Source: Anaeramoeba flamelloides
Taxonomy: Eukaryota; Metamonada; Anaeramoebidae
Direction: 5' to 3'
DNA: 64,000 nucleotides
Assembly: GCA_027625915.1 (NCBI GenBank)
Contig: JANTQA010000036.1
Coordinates: 7,523,001-7,587,000 of the forward strand
Positions 22,376 to 35,399 of this stretch are shown one piece after another. A program made the position numbers and the translations under genes. The notes below the pieces were generated by a model, which had not been told where the DNA came from, searched no databases, and was given only the letters and a program-made list of their open reading frames with translations. Each line of letters begins with the position of its first letter. The stretch's first letter is position 1.

Positions 22376-25300
22376 TTAAAGAAAGTCAAATAATTTACTG
22401 AATCTAATTAAAAAATCAGCAATATCCTTTCTGATAGTGTCATTTTCTGATATTGTCAGTAAAATAATTTTTTTATATAAAATTGAAAGATCAGATTTAA
22501 AATAATAATCTTGGGAATTATTGGTTTCTTGAATTATCAATGAAATTATTGGGTTATATTTGCTAATTTCATTTTTTTTGTATTTGGTAATTTTCTCAAA
22601 AATTTCAACCTTTTGAAATCTTTTGTTAATTAAATATTGTTGTTTTTGATTATTATTATTTAATGAGATGATTCTATTATATTGATTTTCCAAGATTGTT
22701 GGAATAATTTTTAAAATATTTTCTCTAGCAAAATTATAAATTTCATTTTGAATAATATTATTCGTTTCAATGTTGATATCTTTTTCATTTTGATTATTTT
22801 TCAATGACAAAAATAGAATTTTTAAAAAGCTGTTTAAACTATTTATTTCTTGATTTAATAAATTTAATAATTCAATATTCTTATTTTTATAAAATTTTTT
22901 CGTAAATAATTCAATTCTTAAATTTAAATTTTGATTAAAATTTCGAGCAAAAGTAAAAGAAATTTCTAAAGAATTTAGTAATTGTTTTAATTGAATAAAT
23001 GATATCTTATCAAAAAAGTTATCAATTAAAAAATTTACTATATTAAATAAAGCAATATTAGATTTAATTTTAAATATTATTTTTTGTGAATTAAAAAATA
23101 TATTTTGGGTTTGATCTAGTTTTTTGTACGTTTTAATCTTTTGATCTATTTTAAAATCAGTTTTGTTGAAAATATTATTGATTATTTTATTACTTAATTG
23201 CATTTTAAATTTGTTATAATCTTTAAATTCAAATAGCAATTTATCATCATCTTTTTTATCACCATTACTATCTTCGCCATCCTTTTTTAAATCATCATTT
23301 TTCACTTTTAAAGGATTTAATAATAATGTGTTTGGTATTAAATGAATAATAAGTTTACAAATATAATTAGTTAAAACCTTGATCATTTGATCATCAAAAT
23401 TTAAATATAATTTTTTTAAAAATTTCAATAAAATATTTAAGCAAGTATAAGAAAGAATTGAATCGTTTAATAAAATAATTTCATTAATCATCTCCAAAAA
23501 AAAATTAAAAGTATTCTTAATTTTATTAAACATTAAAATATAAATTTCTAACATTTGATTCATTATTTTGTTGAAAAACATTTTATTAAATTTCTTTTTG
23601 CTTGTGAATTTTTTCATTAAAATAAATTTTTTTATTAAATTAAAAAAGATTTCATTTAATAATTGTCTTTGAATTTTTTTATTAAATAACTTTATATTCC
23701 CTTTAATTAATAAAAAAAATTCGTTTATCAAAATTTCTTGTAATTGATTATTATTCGACGCATGGAATATCTTTATTAATGAATTGAATATTGGGAAATA
23801 GAATTTTAGTATTAACTGTTCTCTATTTAAATCATTTTTTCCTTTTAAAATTGCAATTTCATTTTTTTTTTCATTTTCATTCTGATTGGTTTCTTTATCA
23901 ACAATTCGATTATCGTCATTAATTGCTTGTAATATATTTTGGTATTTGATATTGATATGCTGGATAATACCAATTAATAAAGAAATGGGCTTAAATAATA
24001 AAGAATTAGGTAAATTTTCAATCGTGGCAAAATAACGAATTAGATTAATAAATTTGATAAAATTATTATTTTTATTTTCAAGATATAATTTCTTTTTAAA
24101 AATCTTTTCAATTAAATTCATTCCAGTTTCTAGCACACTTTCATCTTTATCTTTGGTTATTAATTTTAACAAAGAAAAAATTGTATCCCAACCAGAATTA
24201 AAATTTTTATAACTATTAATTATGATTGCATTTAATGACTGTATTGAATAAATTCGAATTAACGGGTTTTTTTGAAATTTCAGAATGACAAAAAACGGTT
24301 TCAATATTGAGCTTTGAAAAGAATAATTTTTTAATTCCTTTTCAATCTTTATAAAATATGTGGTAGCTATTTGACGAAGCCCATTTATGGTATAAAAGGC
24401 AATATCTTTATCATCACTTTGGGTATATTTATTAAGATGTTCAGAAATAATTATCCACATCCTTGACCATACAATTCTAATTCTATTCATATTGTAGCAA
24501 GTAATTTCAATTAATTTTTGCAAAGAAAAAAATCTTGGCTTGGGTTTAAATTCTAGTTCCTTTTCACTAATCTTACATAACTGGGCTACAAAATGAACAA
24601 TAGAATTATCATTTAATTTTATTGTATTTGTAAAAATTTTCTCAATCAAGATCGAATCGATTTTTTTTGAGATATTTTGGCTGTTAGTTTGAGATAAATA
24701 TAATTCGTTGTAAGAATTGCTTTTTTTTTTCTTCTTAATTATATTTTTTAGATTTTTTTTTTTTTTTTTTAATTTTGCAGAATTATTATTATTATTATTA
24801 TTATTATCGTGATTGTCAACATTGTTATTCAAAATTGACAGTTCTTCATTCATGGAAAATTTTGATGTTAATAGTTTGGATATTTTTTGAGAACTTTCTA
24901 AAGTTTTATCTAAAACTAGATTTTTATTCTTTAAAATCTCCTTTTGCTGCAATAAATTTTTATTTTCGCCAATAAATTTTAATAACTGCAATTGAGAAAT
25001 ACAAGCTAAAACATGTATCCAACTGTTTTGTAAATAATCGCCGTCATATAAAGCAATATTTAATAAAATCTTGATTGATTCGATATTTTTTTGTTTCATT
25101 TCGCCAGTGTTTGATAACAAGGTAAATTTAGACAAACTCGTAACAAATGCATCTTTTTCTAATTGCATGTAAAAGATTCCAGTGATCCTAATGGAATATC
25201 TAATACCAAACAAACATTTTTTAATTATTGGTAAATTGCTATCATCGGTTTCTATCAATATCTGTGAAAAGGATGCTAAGAAATATTCCCAGCCCATTTC

Positions 25301-26251
25301 AAACATTGGTCGAACATGAGACACATGAGTGGCTGTATAAAAATAATTATTATTATTATTATTATTCACTTCGTTTATTTTGCTATTATTTTTGATTATT
25401 CTTTTTAATTCTTCTTGTGAATCCATAATGATATTTTCAGATTCCACTTTATACATGTCTTGCTTTTGCTTTGGAGTTAAAAATTCGCCGACTCTTTGCA
25501 TTAATTTCTCTTGATCGGATCGTAATTTCATTTCAATGGTAACAACATCTTCATATATTTGTGATAAAAAATGTGGATCCAGATTTTGCCCCGAATCGAT
25601 ACCTCGGTTGTTTGATATAAACTCTTCTTTACTCATTTTGTTCTTGATTTGTTTACTGTGTGCATCAGTATGCAGCATGATTACAGAATACGCCAACACA
25701 TAGGCAGTATCTGCGCTTTTAAACAAATTAGGGTTGTTATTACAATAACGATCTGCAAATTTTTCCATCATTCGATCAATTTTTTGTGCTTCACCTGGTA
25801 ATCTAAATCCAGATAAAAACAACCTTAATGCAGAATAAAAATCTAAATTAGTAAAATCTAATTGATCAACCCAATAATGTAAAACTTTAATATTGAATTC
25901 CTTTTCACTTCCTAAATAATCCCCAATCATTTCTAAATCTAATCCTTGAGTGTTTTGTAAAAAATTTGTAACACTTACAATAGTATTTTCAATTTTTCCT
26001 AATTCAATAAAATATGCTATCCCCTTTTTTGGACTTTCATTAAACAATTTTATCCCGTTTTCAATATTTGTTTTTTTTTTTTTTTGTTCACTAATATCTT
26101 GTGGTGATTTAATTATAATTTTATCTATAAATTTTTTTTGAATTGTATTTAATGTTTTTAAATGATGGTTGGAAATTTTTAATTTATTTTCATTGATATT
26201 TTCTATTTTATTATTTAAGTTTTGGTTGGTAGTTGTTGTTTTATTATTATT

Positions 26252-26288
<37 letters not shown>

Positions 26289-29200
26289 TTGTTGTTGTTG
26301 TCTTCGTTGTTGTTGCCGTTGTTATCCTTGTTGTTTTGTTTGATTTTTGTATTGTTTTTGTTCATAATTTCCTCGTCTATTAAAATTGAAATTGTCTCCA
26401 AACTTTCATTATTATTCTTCATTTTAGATTCTTCATCTTCACTAATGATTTTTTCAATGTTTTCTCCAACGTTTAATTCACTTTCATCTAATTCTCCACA
26501 CCAAATCATTAATGACTTTGTTATTCTAACTAATACTCGAGTGGCAATATTTTTGATTTTTATATATTCATCTTTGGAAATCCAATTTTGTAGATTTTCA
26601 TTATATTTTTCTTGGCATATGTCATTTAATAAATTAATTAACCTTTCAAAAATATTTGCCTCAGTTGCCTCAGGATCACAATCGTAATTAATAAAAATAT
26701 CAACAACAAATTGTGGTTCACTACAAAGTCTATGAAAGATATTTAACACAATGATCTTTTGTTTAAATTGTGTATTTTTACTTGCTAAAAATTTTAAAAA
26801 AACTTTATTCAAAAATATTCCTATTTCATTCTAATAAAGATTAAAAAAAAATTTCATTATTGTTTATAATTTGAGAATATTAATATAAATTATTTTTTTT
26901 TTAAAAAAGATGGAAAGAAAAAAAATAAATAATTAATATGGTTATTTTCAAATTTAAATTTTGAGAGAAGGTCAAAGCTTTTTATTTGGGAAAAAAAAAA
27001 AAAAAGGATTTTTTTTTTTATTATTAAAAGAAGTGTAAATTACACTATAGTTGCACTTATACTTAAATTCCCTTTCAGAAATTTAAGTGTAAAATTATAG
27101 ATTTCACGATTGTTAATTAATGAATATAATTTCAAACTAACATATTTTAAAATTATTCCATTAAGATTTATTTCTATTAATTTATTTTGAAAAATTAATC
27201 TATTATTTTCATAGGAAGGATATACACATAAAAAATGATCAATATTTTCTTTTATTTCTTTATGATTGTTCATACTTTAAACATAATGGACAAAATTTAT
27301 TTGAATTTTTATCTGATTACATAATAATATCTGTTTAAACCGTTGGTAAATGTTCTGAATTTTCGATTTGTGGAGCTTGAGGGATAATTTAAATATCTTT
27401 GAGTTTTAATTTATAAATTTTGATATTTTATTTTTGTAAAATAATTTTGTGAAAAGTTTCGTAGAGTGCCTAGGTTTTTTTTTAATTTGAGTAATTAAAA
27501 GAAAATTTAATAAATTTTCATTTTATTTCTAAATTGAAAAAAACCTAACTGCGCTTTTCTTGAATTCAAAAGAATGGAGTAAAACCAACGGTTTTACCAA
27601 ATTCTTTTCAATTCTGGAAAATCTAACTGCCGTGTTTTTTAATTTTTGAAATGAAAAAAAAAATTTATTAAATTTTCTTTTTATTTCAAAAAGTAAAAAA
27701 TACCTAACGACATTTTACAAAATTGAAAAGAATATGGTAAAATCAAAGATTTTAATACATTCTTTTAAATTCTGGAAAAGCTAACGGTAATCATATGGAA
27801 TTTTCGTCCTCATTCTTTAAGGAAGTAAGTACATTTTACCACTTTTAAGTTCCACATTTTATTAGAAACTGAATAATTCAAATCATTTCTTTAACCAAAT
27901 ACATTAATATTTTAATAAATATGAGTGTCAGATCTCCTAGTATAATATTGTTTCCAAACCAATTAAAAAATGGAAATCAAAAAAATGAAAAAATTGATCA
28001 AAGAAAAAATAAATAAAAATCATTTATTTATTGATCTTATCTGTAATATTTGATACAATTACTCCTTTTTTATTTGGCTTTATTTTGAATTCTTCATTGA
28101 AAATTTTTGTCTAAATTTTTGATTAACACAATGGCTTCTTATTTCCAAAGAATTTTCAAAATGAATTTTAATTTCCTATTTCATTATTGAATTCATCCAA
28201 TTCTAGTTTAGGTTCAAGAAAATAGGATATTTTTTTAATTCTTTTTCTGAAATGAAGATTAATTGAATGTATTTGTTTGACTTGATAATTATTTATTTTC
28301 AATTTAATAGAAAGCTCAAAATAATTTAGAATTCATTCTTGAAATTTTTTCTAAATTTTTCTTTTTCTTTGGGTTGAATCTTTTGTAGTTGTTTTATTTG
28401 ATTTCGATAATTCAATACCTTAACTTGAATCTTTGAAAACATTATTCTTTGTTTCAGCTAGATTTAATAAAAATATTTGAAAATTGAATTTTGAAAACAA
28501 ATTTGTAAAATAATGTTTTGTAAAATAATAATAAATAGTAGTGGGGCGAGAATTTAAAGGTAATAACTACTGTTTGTTCTACTTTGAATTAAGAAGCTAA
28601 AGAAGAAATATCTTGGAAAATATACTTTGGGTGAAAAATTTTTTTTTCATTCTTGATTTCAACAAATTAATTTGGAAAGGTGATCTTTCTTGTTTGGTCT
28701 TCAAAAAGAAAAGATTTGTTTAAAACGCACATCTTCTCAGTTATATTTTTTTGATTTGTTCTAAGTTCATTTCATGTATTCGTATAAACACATTTCTTGA
28801 TTCAAAAACAAAATTTAATAAAACTAAAAATTGAAATTCAAAAAAAAAAAAAAATTGTTTAAAAAATTAAAGATTCAACTCTGATTTACTTTAGGTTCTT
28901 ATCACAAATATAGCAGCGAATGGTGTTTTGATTTAAAAGTTTTCAATACCATGGCATTCTCGAAATATCTTTATTTCAGTAAGGTTTGTTGTAATGAAAT
29001 TTTTTACAAATGGTAAAATGTACCTACTTCCTTAATGAAAAAAAAAAAATTAAAATTTAGTTTTTTTTTTACAACAGCTTTACAAAGTTTGATTTTAAGA
29101 TAGAAATTGAAATTTTTATTTTTTAATTTTAGAAATATTTTGTGGAATTGAATTTTATTTGAAAATTATCTTGAAAAGATTCAAGATCTTTGGAAAAGAA

Positions 29201-32200
29201 GTAATTTTAATTTTGTTTGTTTTTTTGAATTACAATTTATGAGAAAATTGATAATAAAATTTATTATTGATTTCCTGACTAAACATTTTATTTTGTAGTA
29301 TTCTGTATTAATTGATTAATAAATATGTTCGGTTATTATTTTTTTTTTCCAATAAAAAAATTCTTGATTCTTTATCAGGTTAGTGAACATTTCCCTTCTA
29401 ATTTTAATTCAAAAAAACATTTAAATGGAATACGTATGTATTATTTTGTTTAAAGTATTCAATTAAACTATTTTTCAGCCAAAGGAGGGCAGCTGTAATG
29501 GGTAAAATGCATGTGTTTAAATGGTTTACATAGAAATTAGTTGAAAAATTTTATTTTGGAAATTTTCAAAATTGAAATCATTTTTTCACATTTTTGTTTT
29601 TTTTTTTCGATTTTTTTTTTAAAACGTCATTCAGTTGCAAAATTTTTTTTTATTGCAAGATCAATAGTCACTTGGTAAAAATGTGTTATTCTAATGTCAT
29701 TGAAACCATGGACATAATTTTTGAGAAATCTATTGATTTCTATTGCAATTTAATTCGATCTTTGATCTTGATATTTGTTAAATAAATGTGAAAATTTTTC
29801 ACTTCATTTTCTTTTCCTTTTTTTCAAATAGAGACCACAAATACCAACAAACTTCGTTTTAGGGCTTGACTTCTAAAAGAAAAGTATGGAAAATGAAGTG
29901 AAAAATTTTTCATATTTATTATTCAAATACCAGTAGAAGTTCAAAACGAACATCGTTGTTTTTCTCAATAGTGCCCTAAGAATTTGAGTTTTTCAATTTT
30001 TAAGAAAATTTATTGATTAATTAGTTTTCTTTCAGACATATATCTTACAATTCTTTGATGTGTATTATTCTGTTTATTTCTTATTTGTTCTTCAAAGGTC
30101 AATTATATAAAATAATTGATATTTGAAAAAAAAGTTTTTTTTATTTATTTATTTATTTATAGAAAGGAGTAATTAAAGAAAAATCATCAAATAAAAAAAA
30201 AGAGAAGAAGAAAAATAATTAAAATATATATAAAAAATAAATTTATCATTTTCATGACCAATTAGAAACTATCCACTGTCGTTAGGTTTTCCAGGATTTG
30301 AAAGAATTGAGTAAAATCCTTGATTTTACTAAATTCTTTCTAATTCTGGAAAACCGCCGTTAGCTTTTTTTTAATTTGAGAAATAAAAAGAAAATTTCAA
30401 AAATTTTCTTTGAATTTCTTAAATTAAAAAAAAGCTAGGCACTTGACGACACTTCCCCAGAATACACAGGAGGAGCAAAAACCCGATAGAAAGTTTATCG
30501 ATTATAGATAAAAATTCCACATTCCGTGATTAATAATTGGTATTCCACGACTTTCAGAGTGGAAAAAAAAAAAAAACGTTTTTTTTTGGATTTTTTGGGT
30601 GACTTTTGACTGAAACAGAGTTTAAAAAAAAGATCTTTAAAATTCAAAAAAAAAAAAAAAAACAATTGAGAATTTATCATCTGAAAATTACATACATTTA
30701 CTTGAAATTGAAGGTATTCAAGAGTTATTGTAATCTTCTGATCAACTTAAAGCCCAACAAATAAAATCAGTCAACAGGAATTGTGAATCAATTATTTATT
30801 AAATAGCTCTTTAAGTGAAAGATTATATTTTGAAATATTTTTTTAAAAAAAATCTGATTTGTTGGCTTATGCCCTTTAAAATTCAACAATAATCTTTAGA
30901 AATGAGACAAAACTGTTCAATAACCAAACATAAACATATAGCAAAGAAAAAAAGAAAAAAGAAAAAATAAAAAAGAAAAATGTTACCTTTAAATTGTGTC
31001 TAAAATTAAAAAATAATAAAGAAAAGATGATAAACGAGATACTGAAAATTTTAGTATTAGTCGATAAGCCATTTTGTAAAATTGATAAACATAATTTATT
31101 TCGAATAATTGATATAAAGTTTTCTGAAGAGCGTAGCTTTGTACCAGCCTTTTCAATCATTAATTTTATTAAATATAGAGCCATGACTTTGAATCTAACT
31201 TCTCTTTTATACCTTGTATTGTTCATCGATATTTGTGAAATGTCTCTCATTGACCAGGCGTGTAGTTGTGAAAAGACTAGGCATATATCTTTTTCGACAA
31301 GAGAGATATTTTTTTCTTTTACCTTTTTGTTATCGTGATCGTGATCGTTTTTGTTGTTATTGTTGTTGCTGCCGCTTTTGTTATTTGTTTTTTCATTTTC
31401 AATTAAATGCTCGTTGATTTTTGATTGAATCTCTTGGATTGAATTCTGGTTTTGGGTTTTGAATTTATGTTTCAAAATATTTGAAAAGACATTTTTCAAA
31501 ATCGATTTACTCATTTCTTTTGAAGTAACTTTTTGATTATTCTCGCCTAATGAGAAATCAAATAGTGTACTTAAATAATCGGTTTTTTTGACCTTTTTTT
31601 CATTCCTTTGTATCAGGCAATCGATGATTTGAATAGCATTAAATTTGACGGCTTCAACAATTTCTTCAGTGTTATTGTTATTAAAAAAATTAAACATTTC
31701 TTTGATTGATTTTACAATTTGGTTTCCGTGGAGCCCTACTTTCTCATTAATAATCAATTGGTAGAGTATATCGATGATCTGAAGATGAAAGATTTCTTTG
31801 TTTTTTTTTAATATTGTCTCGAGCAAGCTATTTATCCATTCGGAAGTCGGTGAATTTGGATCTTTGTTGAATACAAAATAGTCACAAGAAAGAAATCTCT
31901 TTTGTTGTTTTTTGTTTTTGTTGTTTTGTGTTTTGTTTTTTTTTTATTATTAGGTCAGTTTTTCACGATCGCTTTGTGAAAAAACAGCTAAAGAAAGAAA
32001 AAAAATAATTTTGATTACTTTAAGGCCAAGAAGAGAGAGAATATTTAATTTATTATTCTCAGTTTTAAGAGAAAGAATAAAAGGCAACAATAGTTTTTTG
32101 GTTACATTAATTGATTCTTGAACATTTTCTTTGTTTCTTATTTTCTCATTGTAAGTTACAAGAATTTCTGATCGTTTCATTTTTAGGTTGTTAATAAAAT

Positions 32201-32431
32201 TGTGGGTGTTATTGAAAAGTAGTGAAATAATTTGTGTGATTAACAATAGGGAATTGTTTCAAAAAAAAAAAAAAAAAAAAAAAAGTAATCAAAACAAATA
32301 TTTTTACTTTTTGCTTCTTTAATCTCTTTTTGGATTTGTTCATATTTTTTTTTGCGGCCACACTCATTTTCTATTTTGGAATAAAATTGGTTTAAAATCA
32401 AAATTATCTTTGGTAAGGTTACTTGTGACAT
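22376..32431 (-). CDS. BIG/Sec7-type ARF guanine nucleotide exchange factor, four exons
   Basis: Exons on the minus strand are 32431-32308, 32167-32019, 31898-30987 and 26830-22376, giving 1,879 residues, close to human BIG1 (about 1,850). All junctions are GT...AG and keep frame. It loads GTP on ARF GTPases at the trans-Golgi/endosomes. Domains in order: DCB (exons 1-3, VTKKLLLPFILSLKTENN and LQIIDILYQLIINEKVGLHG); HUS (VFSQLHAWSM and NFRHNLK, continuing across intron 3 into NEIGIFLNKVFLKFL and the 'NYDCD' box); an Asn-rich linker (about 565-600); Sec7 (about 641-831) with the catalytic Glu742 in FRLPGEAQ; then weak HDS helices to the C-terminus. Residues Tyr776, Ser777, Asp784 and Met794 match the brefeldin-sensitive type. 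Intron 3 is 4,156 nt. The exon 4 splice (FRHNLK|NEIGIF) reproduces the family sequence FKMHLK|MQIEVF, strong support for the model. Exon 1-2 boundaries rest on frame and splice sites. Confidence 0.93.
27030..27400 (-). mobile_element. LINE 3' end in the BIG/Sec7 intron
   Basis: Minus-strand reading shows the end of a non-LTR RT: KFCPLC, then IDHFLCVYPSYENNR (the C-x2-C/H part of the zinc motif, with Cys replaced by Tyr in the last position), then REIYNFTLKFLKGN and a TAA stop inside GTGTAATTTACAC. An in-frame TAA follows KFCPLCLKYEQS, so the copy is not functional. The insertion shares the gene's transcription direction. Confidence 0.75.
27470..27771. repeat. Palindrome cluster F1 (four hairpins, two alternating types)
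   Basis: Four successive near-perfect palindromes occupy about 27470-27548, 27562-27614, 27634-27705 and 27720-27771. Types alternate: a long one with arms like CCTAGGTTTTTTTTTAATTT / AAATTGAAAAAAACCTAAC, and a short one around GTAAAACCAACGGTTTTAC. The pair is thus tandemly duplicated with divergence. F2 has one pair. Confidence 0.65.
27817..29035 (-). repeat. Element G1: 1.22-kb TIR element
   Basis: The left end TTAAGGAAGTAAGTACATTT (27817-) and the right end AAATGTACCTACTTCCTTAA (-29035) form a 25-bp inverted repeat with one mismatch. The interior matches G2 (56.8-59.3 kb) in opposite orientation over more than 1 kb and encodes nothing recognisable. It is a likely non-autonomous DNA transposon. 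Confidence 0.78.
29470..30125 (+). repeat. Repeat family D, copy D2, with nested element E
   Basis: Matches D3 and D4 from GCAGCTGTAATGGGTAAAAT through TCTTCAAAGGTCAATTATA. The copy is split near 29780-29930 by element E. It lies in the BIG/Sec7 intron. Confidence 0.65.
29781..29920. repeat. Element E: 140-bp MITE with about 31-bp TIRs
   Basis: Arms 29781-29811 and 29889-29920 are inverted repeats (AATAAATGTGAAAATTTTTC and its partner AAAAATTTTTCATATTTATT) extending through TTCACTTCATTTTC. It sits inside D2, interrupting a stretch that is continuous in D3, so it inserted after D2. Confidence 0.7.
30286..30436. repeat. Palindrome pair F2
   Basis: Two abutting palindromes, 30286-30354 (around GTAAAATCCTTGATTTTAC) and 30362-30436 (AGCTTTTTTTTAATTTGAG with its complement). 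They are related to the F1 pair in the same intron. Confidence 0.65.
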
Positions 32432-32833
32432 TTAATTAATAAAAAGAAAAAAATCAAGAAATGTGTGGAATGAAAAAAAAATGAAAAATACTTGTTGAAA
32501 TTTTAGTTTTATTTTTTAAGGGATTTATATGAAAGAAAGATTTAAAAATCAGACCTAACACAATAATAATACCACTTTAATATAGTCACTGATTTTATTC
32601 TTTTGTTAATTTCCGAAAGTTCATCTAAAAATGAATAAAGTATCATTATTGTTCAATTGATTTTTCTCAAAAAATTTATATATTTTATTTAATCTCTTTA
32701 AAGTTTCTTTTATTGATTTTCTAGAGTTTGTAAGGTAATAATTTGATTTCCTATTTTGAAAAAGTCGGGTTTCTTGTCTCCAAATCTTTTTTATCAAAAA
32801 TTAATTTCAAATTTTTGAATAATGTAATTTTAT

Positions 32834-33299
32834 GTGATCAAAATAATGCATAACTATTGACTAAACCAGGGTTATATAATTAAATTTATGTTTTTTTTTC
32901 CTTCTTATTTGAATTGAACATTCAATTAACTTAACAATAGTATATCGAAGACTAAATCAGTTTTGAAAGTCAACTACTTGATGTTTTAAGTAAATTTTAA
33001 ATTAGGAATGAATTTTGTTAAAAATTGTTCGTAATTTTTATGAAATATTATTGTTTTTTTATGTTGTGGAAAATGTTTTCTTAAAAATAATCTCAATTTT
33101 TTGAGATAAATATTTTAATTTGATTCTAGATTTTTAGAATTTCTTTCTAAACATTAGAACTTTAAGAAATCAATATTATATTTATTTATTGTTTATTATC
33201 TGGTATCTTTGATCAGTTAATGTATATGTCTTCTTTAAAAAAGAAACATGCTTTTTTTGAAACACTGAATCAACTTTTCTATTGGGGTTATTTTGACAA
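32834..33299 (-). repeat. Repeat family A, copy A5
   Basis: A full-length inverted copy with termini GTGATCAAAATAATGCATAA and TTATTTTGACAAA. The internal hairpin is partly degenerate. Confidence 0.7.
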
Positions 33300-34030
33300 A
33301 TGTTGTACGAAAAAGAAATCCTTTCTTTTTTAAATTAAAAATAATATTTGTCACATATATACCCACATTAAAAAAATGCTGTGTAAGCTGGTTCCAGTGA
33401 ATTTAATGGATAATTCAACTAAAGGATTATTTAAATTTTTTTTTGTTCTTTTTGATTTAATTAAAAAAAGGGGTAACAAAAAAAAAATAAGTAAAATGAA
33501 AATTGAATTTTCTTTTAAAAAAAAGTCAAAGTTGATTAAATAAAACACAGTTATCAAAAATAACCAATCATTTTGAAAAGATAATTGAAAGGTAACATTG
33601 AATTAAATCAAAAAAAAAAAAAACTTGTAATACTATTACCTTTATGCTTTTTTTAATGAATTCTCTATTATTTTTCCAACAAATTTACCGAAAATTCTTT
33701 ATTTTTTTAATCAAAACTTAGTTTGGTTGATTTTTATAATAATATATGTTGAAAAAAAAAAAAAAGTAACTTTGAAACTCCAGATTTCATTTTTTTTTTT
33801 TTTTTTTGGTTTCTTAGAAATTCTTAATTTGGTGGAAGGTGTTCAATGTTGTTTTTGGGATCTTTGAAGTGTTTTTTTTTTTTTTTTTTTTACAAAATAT
33901 ATCTTCATTGTTGTTCTATATTGGGTGTGTAAAAACACTTTTTTTTGATATGTTTCACTAAAATAGAGGGGTTCTACCTATTGTTTGATTGATTAAAAGA
34001 TTAGAGAAATTTATATAACTTCTTTTTTTC

Positions 34031-35399
34031 CTTTAAGGCAGTAGCCATGATAAATGAAAATTTTTCACTTTTTTCGAATTTTAAAAATGATCAACAAATA
34101 ACAGTTTTAACTCTGGTTTAAACTTATTTATTTTTAATATTTAAAGTCTTTCATTCATTAGATTTTTTATATTTTTTTTTTTCAAAGTCTCAAAGAAATT
34201 ACCAGAATAGAACATTGAGTTAAATTGCTTAAAATATTGTTTCAAATGTTGAATAACTTATCTCTCATCCTTATCTCAACATTCTATTGTAGTATTTAAT
34301 TTTTTAATTTTTTCTTTTTTCAACATTTTTCAATTTTTTAAATCAAGACAACAAAAACTATTATAAAGATTTTTTTATCAGTGACATTTAGGATTAATGG
34401 ATTTTGTTTAAAAAGAACAACCATATTACAATCAAGGAAATCAGAAAAGAAAAACATAAATGGGACTTAAATAGTTAGAAGGGTTCCAAAAAATAATAAT
34501 TATCCCAAAACATTTCTTGTTAGGGTTTTAAATCGTTGGATTTGGTGCAATTGGAGAAGTGAATATGATTATATTTTATCAAATTTTAAACCATAAAATA
34601 ACTATTAGTTTTATTTTAAGAATCTAAAATTATCTTCTCCCAAAAAAAAAATTCTAAACCCCATTCTAAAAATATTGACATTTCTAAAATCAAAAATAGG
34701 AAAAAAAATGAAACTCAATTTATTATATTTTTTCAAATGTAATATAAAATCATATTTAAGTAACAGAGTATTAATGATTTTATAAGTAATCATTTTCATC
34801 CAAATAAAAGAAAACAATATAAATCAAAAAAATCAAAACCGGTTTTACCAAAATGAGGAAACGAGCTGAACAAAAAATGTATTGGTAAATTTGATAAAAT
34901 TACACCAACAATTGTTGATCGGTCAAATGATAAGAGACAATGGATCAATTGTATATGATAATTCAATTTAAGAAACTCAACTTTAACCATCTATCAACCA
35001 TTGAAAAAAATTTTCAGATCTAACAAAACAGATTTCATAACTGGAAAAAAAGGAAATGAAAACAAAAACAAAAAAGAAAAAATATGAAATAGTTTGTAAA
35101 ATCAAATAATTTTCAAATTGACTGTAAAGTATTGTATAGCTATTCTTTTGACTGTTTAAACTCTGCCAAAAATTTTGGAATTACGTTTATTTTAATAAAA
35201 AAAAAAAAAAATCTCAAAAATATTTTATCAATATATTCTCTTTTTTTGTTATTGTTAAACATTACTAAAAAAAAATATCAAATAATTTTTTTAAAATAAT
35301 TTTTAGAGAATCTACGATCACACGCCACCAAAATAAAATACACTTATCTCAGCTCTCTCAAATTTTTATCATGTCTTATAGTGTAGCTACTCCCTTAAG
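34031..35399. repeat. Element N: 1.37-kb TIR element carrying B4
   Basis: The left end CTTTAAGGCAGTAGCCATGA and the right end GTAGCTACTCCCTTAAG form an imperfect inverted repeat; CATGATAAA lies just inside both. A B-family segment (34845-35190) lies within. The terminal motif resembles those of C2b and G. Confidence 0.5.
34845..35190 (+). repeat. Repeat family B, partial copy B4
   Basis: Matches B1 from the ATACATTGGTAAATTTG region through GAAATGAAAACAAAAAC. The left third with the 18-bp inverted repeat is missing or unrecognisable. Confidence 0.5.

Larger units (their letters stand above)
26831..30986 (-). other. Intron 3 of the BIG/Sec7 gene, 4.16 kb, repeat-filled
   Basis: Donor AAG|GTAACA at 30987/30986 and acceptor TATTAG|AATG at 26831/26830 on the minus strand; phase 0 is kept. 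The intron contains a LINE 3' end (27030-27400), palindrome cluster F1 (27470-27771), element G1 (27817-29035), D2 with nested E (29470-30125) and palindrome pair F2 (30286-30436). It is about thirty times longer than the other two introns of this gene (140 and 120 nt). Confidence 0.85.

Noticed and set aside
26169-26687. A 172-codon plus-strand frame rich in leucine
   Set aside because: It is the antisense of the Asn-rich and neighbouring parts of the BIG/Sec7 exon; the leucines come from the reverse of AAC repeats.
27470-27771. CRISPR-like array of repeats
   Set aside because: The units are palindromes of two alternating types without unique equal-length spacers, in a eukaryotic intron.
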